This document shows, one piece after another, positions 16,842 through 25,004 of a stretch of 64,000 nt of DNA. Each line of letters starts with the position of its first letter. Position 1 is the first letter of the stretch. Origin of the DNA: a bacterium (GTDB taxonomy: Bacteria; Armatimonadota; Fimbriimonadia; Fimbriimonadales; Fimbriimonadaceae); contig JAIXQR010000007.1 in NCBI GenBank assembly GCA_027485645.1, positions 434,001 through 498,000 of the forward strand, given 5' to 3'. The position numbers were made by a program, and so were the translations under genes. The notes beneath the pieces are model-generated. The model had not been told where the DNA came from and made no database searches. It was given only the letters and a program-made list of their open reading frames with translations.

Positions 16842-18566
16842 TCACGCCGACTCGGGGAGAAGCAAAGCCTCTCGGTGTAGTACGACCAGCCAAAGCAGGA
16901 ACCCTGCGATTACGGCGTCGTACAACTTGGGCTCGCTTGCGGGCAAAAGGAGACCAGCTGCGATGATGAAACTGGTTGATTTCACTTGAGCCGAGTTTTG
17001 AGTGGCTCGTTTAAGTTGGCGGAAATAGAATCGGTCCCCAAGAATTCCCACCAGAACACCTAGGCCAACAACAAACCATAAAGCCGGATCGCGCAGTCCA
17101 AACGCATACCACCATACGTTCAAAGCTTCGATGTCCCAGTACGTAACGAACCGATCTAGGGGCGCAAAAACGACGGCTCCACGCAGAACGGAAAATGCCC
17201 CGCAGCCAAAAATCGCGCCGGCGATGATCCAATTCGATATCCATCGCTCGCTCACCATCACTGCCCAAAGCGGTGCAGAGAGAATCACTAAGCCAGCTGC
17301 ACTCCACCAGAATTGACCTGTCAGTCCAGCCAGAAACAGCCCAAACAGAATGAACCGCACGGCCCAAGTCCATTTCGTCGGCTTCTCGGACGAAACGCCG
17401 GCAAAACCCATCAAGCTGAGCAACCAGCATCCGACCCAAAGACCAGACATGGGTCGATCGGTCTCGACAAACACGCTGGACAGCGGGCTCCAAGACGGCT
17501 CACCAAAAGCCAGTGCGCACACGTTGATGCCTGCGAGAACGGCCACTTGCGACACTGCACCATCTTCCCTGCCCAAAAGTCGACCAATTCCATCTGCTGA
17601 CAGCAAGAGCAAGATCAGTACAGGCGGAATACTCAGCCACATGAGCTCGGGCCCGAGGTACCGAGCCGCAACGCCCGATAAAGCAAAACACGCTGGCAAA
17701 AGGAGTAGCGAATCCAGACCGGTTCGGATCCATGGCGGATTTCTCTCTTGCGCGATGTTCCAGGTCGCAATAGCGAGCACCCCGGCGAACAGGACGGCGA
17801 GCGCCACCAGGCCAAAAGCATTTTCCTGAGACTCGCCACCCCAGCGTCGTCCGACTTCCCCGCGATTGATGCTGGAAAACTTGAACTCTTCCGGAGTCGC
17901 AAGCAACCGTCCGATCTCCGTCAGAGCTAGCGTGCCATTCGTCCGAAATTCGTTTGACTTAGGCACTCCCGACTTCCACCCCTCACCCATGAGCCAAAAG
18001 TGGGTCAGCTGCTTCGTGGTTTCCTCGGGCCACTCCAAAACGAGAATGCGACCCTTTGTCCTTCGACGAATTGCCGCCACTTCATCCCAACTTCTGACCT
18101 CGGTAACGTACAGGTTGTTGTCTTGGAGTGATTGAGCACCGGAGATCACTGAGACGTTGCTCGACTTCGGCGAAATGCCTGCAATCAGGGCTATCCGAGA
18201 AGCACCCTCTTGGGGATTTCCTAGGACCGTGAATTCGCGTCGATCTAGATTGCTTTGTAGTCGAATCGCTATGCCCCGATTCACAAAGTTGATGTGCGAG
18301 TCATAAGCCCACTTGCCATCGACGCTCGAGATCGTGAGTTCAGATTCGGTGATTCGCCAATGCTGCCCCGTGGTGACCGAAAGAACGGGCCATAGCACTT
18401 CTCGTGCCTCCCTCTGCGGCCACTTCACCCAAAGGGGATGATCGTCGATCTGGTCCGGTATGGCCGGCCCTGCATATTGCGTTTTGATAAAGACCAGCAC
18501 CGACGCTGGCTCGGCTCCGCACACCTGGCTGAGAACGAAAACAATCGCCAGCCACAGGTACCGCAT
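16842..18566 (-). CDS. Polytopic membrane protein with exported N-terminal domain
   Basis: 574 residues, family not recognised. A signal peptide (MRYLWLAIVFVLSQVCG) is followed by an extracytoplasmic region of about 230 residues with a possible Rossmann-like unit (RIALIAGISPKSSNV, RILVLEWPEETTK). From about residue 250 there are roughly ten to twelve hydrophobic helices (for example GLVALAVLFAGVLAIATW and LWFVVGLGVLVGILGDRFYF). The ATG overlaps the GT9 stop (TAATG), so it is translationally coupled to the glycosyltransferases. A role in envelope glycan assembly or export is a guess from context. Confidence 0.75.
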   Translation of the reverse strand: MRYLWLAIVFVLSQVCGAEPASVLVFIKTQYAGPAIPDQIDDHPLWVKWPQREAREVLWPVLSVTTGQHWRITESELTISSVDGKWAYDSHINFVNRGIAIRLQSNLDRREFTVLGNPQEGASRIALIAGISPKSSNVSVISGAQSLQDNNLYVTEVRSWDEVAAIRRRTKGRILVLEWPEETTKQLTHFWLMGEGWKSGVPKSNEFRTNGTLALTEIGRLLATPEEFKFSSINRGEVGRRWGGESQENAFGLVALAVLFAGVLAIATWNIAQERNPPWIRTGLDSLLLLPACFALSGVAARYLGPELMWLSIPPVLILLLLSADGIGRLLGREDGAVSQVAVLAGINVCALAFGEPSWSPLSSVFVETDRPMSGLWVGCWLLSLMGFAGVSSEKPTKWTWAVRFILFGLFLAGLTGQFWWSAAGLVILSAPLWAVMVSERWISNWIIAGAIFGCGAFSVLRGAVVFAPLDRFVTYWDIEALNVWWYAFGLRDPALWFVVGLGVLVGILGDRFYFRQLKRATQNSAQVKSTSFIIAAGLLLPASEPKLYDAVIAGFLLWLVVLHREALLLPESA

Positions 18567-19501
18567 TACATCTCCAAGTGAGGAATTGCCGCCTCAAGAA
18601 TCTTTTTCGCCGGAACACTCGCGATCAGGCCGTCTGGCGATGCAAGAACGGTGTGAGGGTGGTACCGATGCCCCCACTTAAGATGCGGCGTTGGACCAAA
18701 AACTGTTACGGTCGGACAATTTACGCCAGCTGCCATATGCATAAGTCCGGTGTCGCTGCCAATCATCACCTTAAGGTGCTTTAAGGCGGCCAGAGTTTCT
18801 CGGATCGAAGTCTTTCCGACAAGATTGATCGGCTCGAATTCGAGCTTGTCTAAGAAATCGGCAAGAAACTTCTGTTCATCCGGGCCACCTAAGAGGGCAA
18901 CGCGCTGGCCTTGCCGGTGGAGCTGATTTGCGATTGACGCGGAAGTCTCGATTGGGATTTGCTTCTGACCAAAGCGAGCTCCCGGCTGCACGCCGACGGT
19001 AGCGCCGTTAACCAAATCTCGTACACCCGCAAATTCTTGTTCGGAAACCGAAAGAAGAGGATGAGCAAACTCGTACGGAATCCGAACTTTGTCTAAAAGA
19101 TCGAAGCAAGACTGCGTCTCGTAGTCGTTTTGACCATACGGAACCGGATGACTCAACAGTGCGCCTCGATACTCCTGTGAATGTCCAACTCGAACTTTGA
19201 TCCCTGCAAGCAAGGCCGTCAAGGCAGACCGAAAGCTGTGATTCACGAGTACCGCAACTTGAAACTGCTCTTGCCGAAGTCTTTGTGCCTGCGCGAAAAC
19301 CTCATTAGGTTTCCGAACTTTCTTTGCTCGGATGAAAGTTCGCTTTGCCGTGGAGTTCTGAAGAATTTGATCGACAACACCCATCGTGAGGCACGTAACC
19401 GAGCTAAATTGGGACTCTAGTGCAGGCAAGATCGGCGATGCCATGACGGCGTCCCCTAGGTACGACTTGAAACTGACTAATACGCGCTCATAGGACGCCA
19501 A
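18566..19501 (-). CDS. Glycosyltransferase family 9 (heptosyltransferase-like), copy 1
   Basis: 311 residues from a TTG at 19501. That start has a perfect AAAGGAGG ribosome site 6 nt upstream; an in-frame TTG 18 nt earlier has none. VLVSFKSYLGDAVMASPILPAL is the GT9 N-terminal motif (usually RLGD). GVQPGARFGQKQIP and MIGSDTGLMHMAAGVNCPTVTVFGPT are the ADP-sugar-binding C-terminal motifs. Such enzymes add heptose or a related sugar to lipopolysaccharide core. It overlaps the upstream GT9 gene by 14 nt. Confidence 0.87.
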   Translation of the reverse strand: MASYERVLVSFKSYLGDAVMASPILPALESQFSSVTCLTMGVVDQILQNSTAKRTFIRAKKVRKPNEVFAQAQRLRQEQFQVAVLVNHSFRSALTALLAGIKVRVGHSQEYRGALLSHPVPYGQNDYETQSCFDLLDKVRIPYEFAHPLLSVSEQEFAGVRDLVNGATVGVQPGARFGQKQIPIETSASIANQLHRQGQRVALLGGPDEQKFLADFLDKLEFEPINLVGKTSIRETLAALKHLKVMIGSDTGLMHMAAGVNCPTVTVFGPTPHLKWGHRYHPHTVLASPDGLIASVPAKKILEAAIPHLEM

Positions 19502-20501
19502 GGAGGGCCTCCTTTGCAAGGGTCACTGGTATGTCAGCCACCGGACCATCAGGCTCTGAGACCAATGGAATTACATTTCCGTACGGCGGCGTCCAGAGTC
19601 GATGAATCCCATACCGAAACAGCGCTACGACGGGCTGGTCAAACGCCGACGCAAGATGCATGATGCCGTTATCAAGCGTAAAAACGGCCTTCGCGCACGA
19701 CAAAGCGCCCGCAACCTGAGGCAAGGTCAGCGTGCCTCTTAGATCAACCGCAAGTCCTGCGTCTACGACCGCATCCTCATCCGACAGACCTTTCCAGTAC
19801 TGCCCTTGTGACTTTGGTTTGGCACCGAGCAATCCAACCGTGACTCTCTGCGCTTTGAGATCCTGGAGCAAGGCAATCCAAGACGAGACGGGCCAGAGCT
19901 TTTCGGGCAGACTAGCGCTCATCGCGATCAAGACGTCTGGAATTTCTTGCGTCGGCAGCTCATGATGAACTCGGTATCGAGGAACGTCACCTTCGCAATA
20001 TGCAAGTCGGCAGAACAGTTCTCCGATGAATCCAGACTTCAAGAAAGGATAGTCAACGGAAAGGGATTCTCGAATCCACTCGCGGTCTTCCCAGAGCGCC
20101 CCTCGGGAATTGTCCTCGAACGGCAGCCGCCCACGAGATTCCCGGTCGAGACATGGCCCGGTTACTCGACCATCCTTCCCCGCCAGCACCGGCACGAGCA
20201 TTCTTGCCCAATCGTTGCTCTCCACGTTGATCACCCAGTCAAAAGTAGGCATATTGAGCACGTGCTCCATTGCCGACCGCAGATCGGTTCCGAGGAAGCT
20301 GTAGCCTGAAGAGATGGAGGCATCCTTCTGCCAAAGTTCTTCCGAACGAGTCCCAGAAAAGTAGACCAACTCCGAGCCCGGATACTTTGCCCGAAGCATT
20401 TGTAGCAACGGCGTGATCACCACTGAATTTCCGAGGGCATCGTTCGAGATCACCGCAATCCTAGGTGTCTCACCAAGCGCTTCTCCCTCAAAACGTATCA
20501 C
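19488..20501 (-). CDS. Glycosyltransferase family 9, copy 2
   Basis: 337 residues from GTG. The N-terminal fold reads RIAVISNDALGNSVVITPLLQML, then YPGSELVYFSGTRSEELW. The C-terminal donor site is LSCAKAVFTLDNGIMHLASAFDQPVVALFRYG, where GT9 enzymes usually show a GPT. A middle segment (GLLGAKPKSQGQYWKGL) fits the alpha/beta/alpha linker. It is first in a run of four same-strand genes (two GT9s, membrane protein, amidase). The substrate is unknown. No clear ribosome site precedes the GTG. Confidence 0.82.
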   Translation of the reverse strand: MIRFEGEALGETPRIAVISNDALGNSVVITPLLQMLRAKYPGSELVYFSGTRSEELWQKDASISSGYSFLGTDLRSAMEHVLNMPTFDWVINVESNDWARMLVPVLAGKDGRVTGPCLDRESRGRLPFEDNSRGALWEDREWIRESLSVDYPFLKSGFIGELFCRLAYCEGDVPRYRVHHELPTQEIPDVLIAMSASLPEKLWPVSSWIALLQDLKAQRVTVGLLGAKPKSQGQYWKGLSDEDAVVDAGLAVDLRGTLTLPQVAGALSCAKAVFTLDNGIMHLASAFDQPVVALFRYGIHRLWTPPYGNVIPLVSEPDGPVADIPVTLAKEALLGVL

Positions 20502-20590
20502 TGGGTTCGTTTTACCCGGACGGCAAGTTCACTTCCCACGATTAGAATTGGCGGTAAATTGTGCTGGGACGGACGCGAGATCAGATAGCG

Positions 20591-21487
20591 ATGGGCGTTT
20601 TTGTTGGTTTAGATTGCGGTGGTTCTTCTAGCCGCGTCGTGGCGGTTGACGTTCACGGCCAAGTGATTTTCCAAGGACAATCTGGCGCCGCTAACCTGAC
20701 GACCACCCCAGAGAAGCGCTTGGCGCGAAACCTAGCCCAAGCTTCCAAGGGTTGCCCACCCGCAAATTACGTTTGCGGATGCTTTGCCGGAATGATCGGG
20801 CCAGACTCGAAGGAACGCGGTGAGGCTTTACTGCGGGAGCTGTTCCCCGGGGCCCAGATTAGGACAGAAGCCGATTACGCTGCCGCACTCTACGCGGCGC
20901 CGAAGACCACCGACATCCTGATCATCTCCGGCACCGGGTCATTGATTTGCAGTCGAACTCCTGAAGGAATCGTGAAATCCGGCGGTCGCGGTTATGTTCT
21001 GGGAGATCAAGGAAGCGGCTATCAGTTCGGCCGAGATGTTCTCATGAACTACCTCGATCATCCGGAAACAGCAAGCGAGCCGTTGAAAGCTGAGCTGGTC
21101 CAACAGTTTGGGGATCTCACCGAGCAAGGAATCGTCGCAAGGGTTTACGGTGCTGGCTCGCCGGCCACGGTTCTCGCCAGGCTCGCGAAGTTTGCCGGAT
21201 TCGACGCAATGGCCGGGCAGCCGTACGCACTTCAAAGCCTCGATCGAAATCTAGGAGCCCTAATTGATGTTTTGGAGCAACACATAGAGAGGCACCATTA
21301 CGTAAACTCAAACCTCGAAATCGTGCTGAGCGGTGGCGTCTGGAAAAGCGCGCCGATTTTTCGTGAGCGACTAGTTCAGTTGCTCGAGGCCCGCTTCCCT
21401 ACGCGCGCCTTCGTCGTGAACCGCATTGCTCAGCCGCCCGTTTACGGCTCGGTCGAGCTTGCAAAGGAAATGCATGCGGCAGCATAG
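20591..21487 (+). CDS. BadF/BadG/BcrA/BcrD-type ATPase, probable MurNAc/GlcNAc kinase
   Basis: 298 residues starting MGVFVGLDCGGSSSRVVAVD, the first phosphate loop of the ASKHA fold. DILIISGTGSLICSRTP is the second, RGYVLGDQGSGYQFGRD the substrate loop, and NLEIVLSGGVWKSAPIF the adenosine motif. Family members phosphorylate N-acetylglucosamine, N-acetylmuramic acid or glucosamine. It is followed after 32 nt by murQ, the enzyme that uses MurNAc 6-phosphate, which favours a MurK-like role in cell-wall recycling. A GTG at 20561 would add ten residues; the family N-terminus supports 20591. Confidence 0.88.
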   Translation: MGVFVGLDCGGSSSRVVAVDVHGQVIFQGQSGAANLTTTPEKRLARNLAQASKGCPPANYVCGCFAGMIGPDSKERGEALLRELFPGAQIRTEADYAAALYAAPKTTDILIISGTGSLICSRTPEGIVKSGGRGYVLGDQGSGYQFGRDVLMNYLDHPETASEPLKAELVQQFGDLTEQGIVARVYGAGSPATVLARLAKFAGFDAMAGQPYALQSLDRNLGALIDVLEQHIERHHYVNSNLEIVLSGGVWKSAPIFRERLVQLLEARFPTRAFVVNRIAQPPVYGSVELAKEMHAAA

Positions 21488-21519
21488 CAATCTGCTTTCA
21501 CAGGCAGAAAGGAAATCAA

Positions 21520-22338
21520 TTGGGTACTGAAAACCGGAATCCTCGTTCTTACGGCCTCGACACCATGACGGCCAACCAAATTGTTCGCTTGATGAACGAG
21601 GAAGAAATGGCCGTGATGAGATGCTTGCAAGCATCAGAAGATGCCATTGCCTTTGCTGCTACCAAGGCGGCGGAGGCGTTTCAGAACGGCGGACGCGTGT
21701 TCTACGTAGGTGCGGGAACTTCTGGCCGGATGGCAACGATGGATGCGGCAGAAATGCCTCCGACCTTCGGAATAGAGCCGGGACACTTCATTGCCATCAT
21801 CGCGGGCGGATCTAGCGCGGGCCAAACCGCGATCGAGGACGCCGAAGATGACATTCACGCGAGCACGGTGGCCCTGAACGAGTACGGAATCACGAAATCT
21901 GACATCGTGATTGGTATTGCGGCCAGTGGATCAACTCCGTTTGTTGTCTCTGCGGTACGTCATGCTCGGCAAAAGGGAGTCTGGACGTGTGGAATTGCCA
22001 ACAACCAAAAGACTCCCCTGCTGGAAGCTGCGGATCATTCGATTTTGTTAGACACCGGACCGGAAGTTCTGACCGGATCGACGCGCTTGAAGGCCGGGAC
22101 AAGCCAAAAGCTGGTTCTCAACCGCATCTCAACCGCCGCCATGGTACTGAGCGGGAAGGTCATTGAAAACCTGATGGTTGACGTGAAGGCCAAGAACTCG
22201 AAGCTCAAGGAGCGATGTATTCGCATCGTTCGCGAGTTGGCTCCGGTCACAAAGGACGAAGCCCTCGAAGCGCTTGAGCAGAACAGATGGAACGTGCGGC
22301 AGGCGCTGAATGCACTGAACGCGATTCGGGCTCGCTAA
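21520..22338 (+). CDS. murQ: N-acetylmuramic acid 6-phosphate etherase
   Basis: 272 residues, SIS-domain enzyme that splits the lactyl ether of MurNAc 6-phosphate to give GlcNAc 6-phosphate and lactate in cell-wall recycling. MTANQIVRLMNEEE, GGRVFYVGAGTSGRMATMDAAEMPPTFG, AIIAGGSSAG, EDAEDD and IGIAASGSTPFV are the etherase signatures, including the Glu of the EDAED stretch. The TTG start has AGAAAGGAAA at correct spacing. The C-terminus ends with a small UBA-like helix set (EALEQNRWNVRQALNAL). No MurNAc phosphotransferase gene is near; the upstream kinase would supply the phosphate. Confidence 0.95.
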   Translation: MGTENRNPRSYGLDTMTANQIVRLMNEEEMAVMRCLQASEDAIAFAATKAAEAFQNGGRVFYVGAGTSGRMATMDAAEMPPTFGIEPGHFIAIIAGGSSAGQTAIEDAEDDIHASTVALNEYGITKSDIVIGIAASGSTPFVVSAVRHARQKGVWTCGIANNQKTPLLEAADHSILLDTGPEVLTGSTRLKAGTSQKLVLNRISTAAMVLSGKVIENLMVDVKAKNSKLKERCIRIVRELAPVTKDEALEALEQNRWNVRQALNALNAIRAR

Positions 22339-22348
22339 GGAAACTGTC

Positions 22349-22385
22349 CCTGGATAGGCAGCAGTATCGACGCTGCCTATCCAGG
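22349..22385. terminator. Hairpin between convergent murQ and membrane protein genes
   Basis: A perfect 14-bp stem (CCTGGATAGGCAGC with GCTGCCTATCCAGG) around a 9-nt loop, just past murQ and just before the end of the convergent gene. There is no long T run on either side, so it may act as a weak bidirectional terminator or mRNA 3'-end stabiliser. Confidence 0.6.
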
Positions 22386-22395
22386 TTGTAGGAAC

Positions 22396-23127
22396 TTAGC
22401 GACCTTCGACTTGCCCGAACGAGTCGGTCATTGGCTGGCTGAGGAAGAAGTCCTTGTAAACGATTGCCAGGCAGATGCAGAGCACGGGGAGCCCGATAAC
22501 GACGCCGATGCAGAACGACTGGCTGACCGAGAAGATCAGCGAAACGAGGAAGAAGTAGCCCGCCGCTTTCCACATGTGTGGCTTCAGGGTTTCCCAGCTC
22601 TTACCCATGGCTTCGAAGACGCCTAGGCGCTGCTCGACGATGAGCGGGTAGGTGAGCATGAACGCGCCGGAGGCGAGGAAACCTGGAATGCAGCAGGCGA
22701 CGTAGCCGAGGGTGGTGAGGATTCCGATGGAGATGGCGGCACCAATGACCGCGCCAACTTTCCCATCCAGCTTGTAAGCGTCCGAAACTTGGATTGGCAA
22801 GCCGTTGACGTCTCGAATAGCCATTCGCATGATGCCGGCAATTTGCCAGGCCACCACGAAGTACATGACGAACATGGAGCCATACTGGAGTGCCAGCGAG
22901 GGCCCTAGGCTTGCGATGTCATTGCTCCGGGAGAAGCCAGTCATGAAGCCAGCGCCGATAGAGATGACGAAGTAGAGCGTAATGGCCACCAACGACGGGA
23001 CGGACGCCGGGATGTAGACCTTCCAATTGCGGGCGAATATTTGGAATGCTTCGCCGATGGCATCAAACCGAATTTCAGGGTTATTGAAACGCGGATACTG
23101 GGTGTAGGTTGGTGGCGGGGTCAGCAT
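22396..23127 (-). CDS. Polytopic membrane protein, unknown function
   Basis: 243 residues. A Pro/Tyr-rich cytoplasmic start (MLTPPPTYTQYPRFNNPEIR) leads into a soluble helix (IGEAFQIFARNWKVYIP) and then about five or six hydrophobic helices. The order resembles the GlpM/DUF975-like or YciC-like families (a conserved FARNWK segment before the first helix), but I cannot assign it firmly. Single gene between convergent murQ and a small cyclotransferase. Confidence 0.75.
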   Translation of the reverse strand: MLTPPPTYTQYPRFNNPEIRFDAIGEAFQIFARNWKVYIPASVPSLVAITLYFVISIGAGFMTGFSRSNDIASLGPSLALQYGSMFVMYFVVAWQIAGIMRMAIRDVNGLPIQVSDAYKLDGKVGAVIGAAISIGILTTLGYVACCIPGFLASGAFMLTYPLIVEQRLGVFEAMGKSWETLKPHMWKAAGYFFLVSLIFSVSQSFCIGVVIGLPVLCICLAIVYKDFFLSQPMTDSFGQVEGR

Positions 23128-23178
23128 TGCTATTCGTTGTACTTTAATCTGGCCTAGATTAAAGCTGGAGTCAAAAGA

Positions 23179-23511
23179 TCAGACGGCCACGTAGGCCCAA
23201 ACGGATTCGCCGTCAGAAGTTTTTGCTTCGGTGCGACGATAATCGGGCACTTCGTAATCGTCGGCGGCTTTGAGTTCTGCTTCGGTGAGATCGAGCAGGT
23301 GACCTTCGATCGGGCATGCCGCGGAATCGGGCACGAGGATGCGGTGGGTGCTTTTGCCGCTGAGGGAGACGACGAGCTCGTTCTCAATTTCGATCGTCGT
23401 CAGGGCGTAGCCGACTAGCTGGGCTGGTCGCATCGGAACCTTGCGGCCGAAGAGTGCTTGTTGCACATGTTCGAGCCCCAAGGTTCCATAGATGAACAGT
23501 GGTCGTTCCAA
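23179..23511 (-). CDS. Gamma-glutamylcyclotransferase-like (AIG2/GGCT fold) protein
   Basis: 110 residues. LFIYGTLGLEHVQ is the YGTL substrate-binding loop of the cyclotransferase fold. IEGHLLDLTEAELKAADDYEVPDYRR contains the Glu-rich region and the DxYE..YRR pattern that supply the catalytic acid and a conserved Arg. Such enzymes release 5-oxoproline from gamma-glutamyl peptides or amines. It starts 22 nt after the Hcp-like gene and may share its transcript. The start is a TTG without a clear ribosome site. Confidence 0.8.
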   Translation of the reverse strand: MERPLFIYGTLGLEHVQQALFGRKVPMRPAQLVGYALTTIEIENELVVSLSGKSTHRILVPDSAACPIEGHLLDLTEAELKAADDYEVPDYRRTEAKTSDGESVWAYVAV

Positions 23512-23533
23512 CGGTACGGCGAGGTTACCGAAC

Positions 23534-23989
23534 TTAGACGGAAACGACAGTGGTAACTTGCGAGGTTAGGAGCGAACCGACTTCGCTGAAGACATTGTGT
23601 CGGAGCGTCATCTTTGCGAAGTCAAGCGACATTGTCTGCCCGATGTTGCCTTCCCCAGCTTGGCCAGATTCGCTATAGCTGCTGATGATCACGTTTTCTA
23701 GGGTCATTTCGAAAATCTTCAGCGGGCCCTTGCCGAAACCAACGGTGGATCCTACGATGATCACCTTGTTCAGAGGTGAACCGAGGAAGTGCTTCTCCAA
23801 GAGTGGCATGCTGCCGAGCTGGAGCTCGTGGGTGATCTCGACGGAACCAACGCGGACCGGCTTTGAACCTTGCGAACCCCAGCCCTGCGATAGAAGAACG
23901 AACCAGTCCTTGAATCCTTCGGCCCGGCTTGAACCTTTGATTTGGCTGGCAGTAGACGCTTCTGCTTGAACGTACATGTAGTAATTCAT
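23534..23989 (-). CDS. Hcp-like type VI secretion tube-family protein (orphan)
   Basis: 151 residues. MNYYMYVQAE, SQIKGSSRAEGFKDWFVLLSQGWG, SVEITHELQLGSMPLLEKHFLGS, KIFEMTLENVIISSYSESGQ and MSLDFAKMTLRH follow the Hcp1 fold strand by strand. Hcp forms hexameric rings in type VI secretion tubes. No other secretion component is in the window, and the gene directly upstream (8 nt away) encodes a Tat-exported kelch protein. This suggests an exported Hcp-fold protein with another role. The ATG at 23989 is chosen because the fold begins there. Confidence 0.82.
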   Translation of the reverse strand: MNYYMYVQAEASTASQIKGSSRAEGFKDWFVLLSQGWGSQGSKPVRVGSVEITHELQLGSMPLLEKHFLGSPLNKVIIVGSTVGFGKGPLKIFEMTLENVIISSYSESGQAGEGNIGQTMSLDFAKMTLRHNVFSEVGSLLTSQVTTVVSV

Positions 23990-23997
23990 TTTTATTC

Positions 23998-24546
23998 TTA
24001 AGGTTGAATTGCGATTTCTCTTAGATTCAAGTTGTAGGTGGTTCCGCCGCCGGCTTGGCTGGTGACGAAGACGGTGCCGCGGGTTAGGGCGGCTTCTAGT
24101 TCGCCGCTGAGGGATTCTAGAGGGGTTCGGTAGGACCACACGTTGGTGTGGGGGTCGTAGATTTCGACGCTGGAGAGGTTGGCCGGGCTTTTGCCGCCTA
24201 GGACTAGGATCTGGTCACCAGGGAGGGCTACCGTGGCGTGGTAGGCGCGGCCGGTGTTCATTGGGGCGGCGAAGTAGGAGTTACCGGTGGTTGGGTCTAG
24301 GATGAGCGCGGTGGTCACGGCTCGGGCTCGGGGGCCTTTGCCTAGGATTCCGCCGGTGACTAGCAGCAGGCCGTTTGAGAAGGCGGTGATGCGGTGGCCA
24401 GGGTTTAGGCGGGGCATCGGGACGGCTTCGGCTTGTTCTGGAATCGCGGCCCAACCTAGTTTGGGAAGGAGCACGGTGCCGACGGTGGCGGCGGAGGCGG
24501 CTAGGAACAATTTTCGCCGGGAGACCGTATTGTCGTGCGGTTGCAT
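23998..24546 (-). CDS. Tat-exported kelch-repeat protein
   Basis: 182 residues. The N-terminus has a twin-arginine signal, SRRKLFLAASAATVGTVLLP. Two to three kelch-type blades follow: ITAFSNGLLLVTGGILG, HATVALPGDQILVLGGKSP, SVEIYDPHTNVWSYRTP. A complete propeller needs more blades, so it may be truncated or oligomeric. Promoter: TTGACA at 24576-24581, 17 bp, TAAGCT at 24553-24558, then 6 nt to the ATG, so the mRNA is probably leaderless. It is followed by the Hcp-like gene in the same transcript. Function unknown. Confidence 0.75.
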   Translation of the reverse strand: MQPHDNTVSRRKLFLAASAATVGTVLLPKLGWAAIPEQAEAVPMPRLNPGHRITAFSNGLLLVTGGILGKGPRARAVTTALILDPTTGNSYFAAPMNTGRAYHATVALPGDQILVLGGKSPANLSSVEIYDPHTNVWSYRTPLESLSGELEAALTRGTVFVTSQAGGGTTYNLNLREIAIQP

Positions 24547-24552
24547 GGGGCC

Positions 24553-24581
24553 AGCTTAGCTTGGGATGGGGCTGATGTCAA
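24553..24581 (-). promoter_or_regulatory. Leaderless promoter of the Tat-kelch/Hcp operon
   Basis: On the minus strand TTGACA (24576-24581), a 17-bp spacer and TAAGCT (24553-24558). The ATG follows after 6 nt, so transcription would begin at or near the start codon. No ribosome site is present. Confidence 0.65.
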
Positions 24582-24613
24582 CTGTTAATTGGATCAGGTT
24601 GCTAAAATGGGGC

Positions 24614-24952
24614 ATGAGATTTGCAGGTTTGACGCTTTTGGTCTTGGTAGCCGTTGCGGGTTGTAATCCTACGGATTCTAAGGAATTAGCGGAGGATGCC
24701 AAGAAGCTGGGGCAAACGGCGGGGCGGGCGGCTAATAATGCCCAGTTGGCCGGTCGGGTTCGGCTGGCTTTGTCTCAGACCAAGGATGTGGATATTTCTC
24801 GGGTCGAGATTTTTGCCGAATCTGGAGTCGTGACTTTGAAGGGTGAAGTCAAGACGCGTTCGGAGCGGCCTTTGATGGTTCGGCTGGTTCGGGAGATTAA
24901 GGGGGTGAACCAGGTGATCAATAAGTTGGTGGTTTCGCCTTCTAAGAAATAG
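24614..24952 (+). CDS. BON-domain lipoprotein
   Basis: 112 residues beginning MRFAGLTLLVLVAVAGC, a lipoprotein signal with lipobox VAGC. After a helical stretch (SKELAEDAKKLGQTAGRAANNAQ) comes one BON domain: GRVRLALSQTKDVDISRVEIFAESGVVTLKGEVKT, then VREIKGVNQVINKLVV. BON domains bind phospholipid and occur in OsmY/DolP-type envelope stability proteins. TAAAAT lies 5 nt before the ATG, with GGGG between. A strong terminator follows. Confidence 0.85.
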   Translation: MRFAGLTLLVLVAVAGCNPTDSKELAEDAKKLGQTAGRAANNAQLAGRVRLALSQTKDVDISRVEIFAESGVVTLKGEVKTRSERPLMVRLVREIKGVNQVINKLVVSPSKK

Positions 24953-24956
24953 AAAA

Positions 24957-24992
24957 GGTCCCGACTGGAGATTCCAGTCGGGACCCCTTTTT
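24957..24992. terminator. Bidirectional intrinsic terminator
   Basis: A perfect 12-bp stem (GGTCCCGACTGG with CCAGTCGGGACC) and 5-nt loop, followed by CCTTTTTG on the plus strand and by TTTTCTATTT on the minus strand. It serves both the BON lipoprotein gene and the convergent PEP-CTERM gene. Confidence 0.9.
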
Positions 24993-25004
24993 GTTTGTCT
25001 TTAC

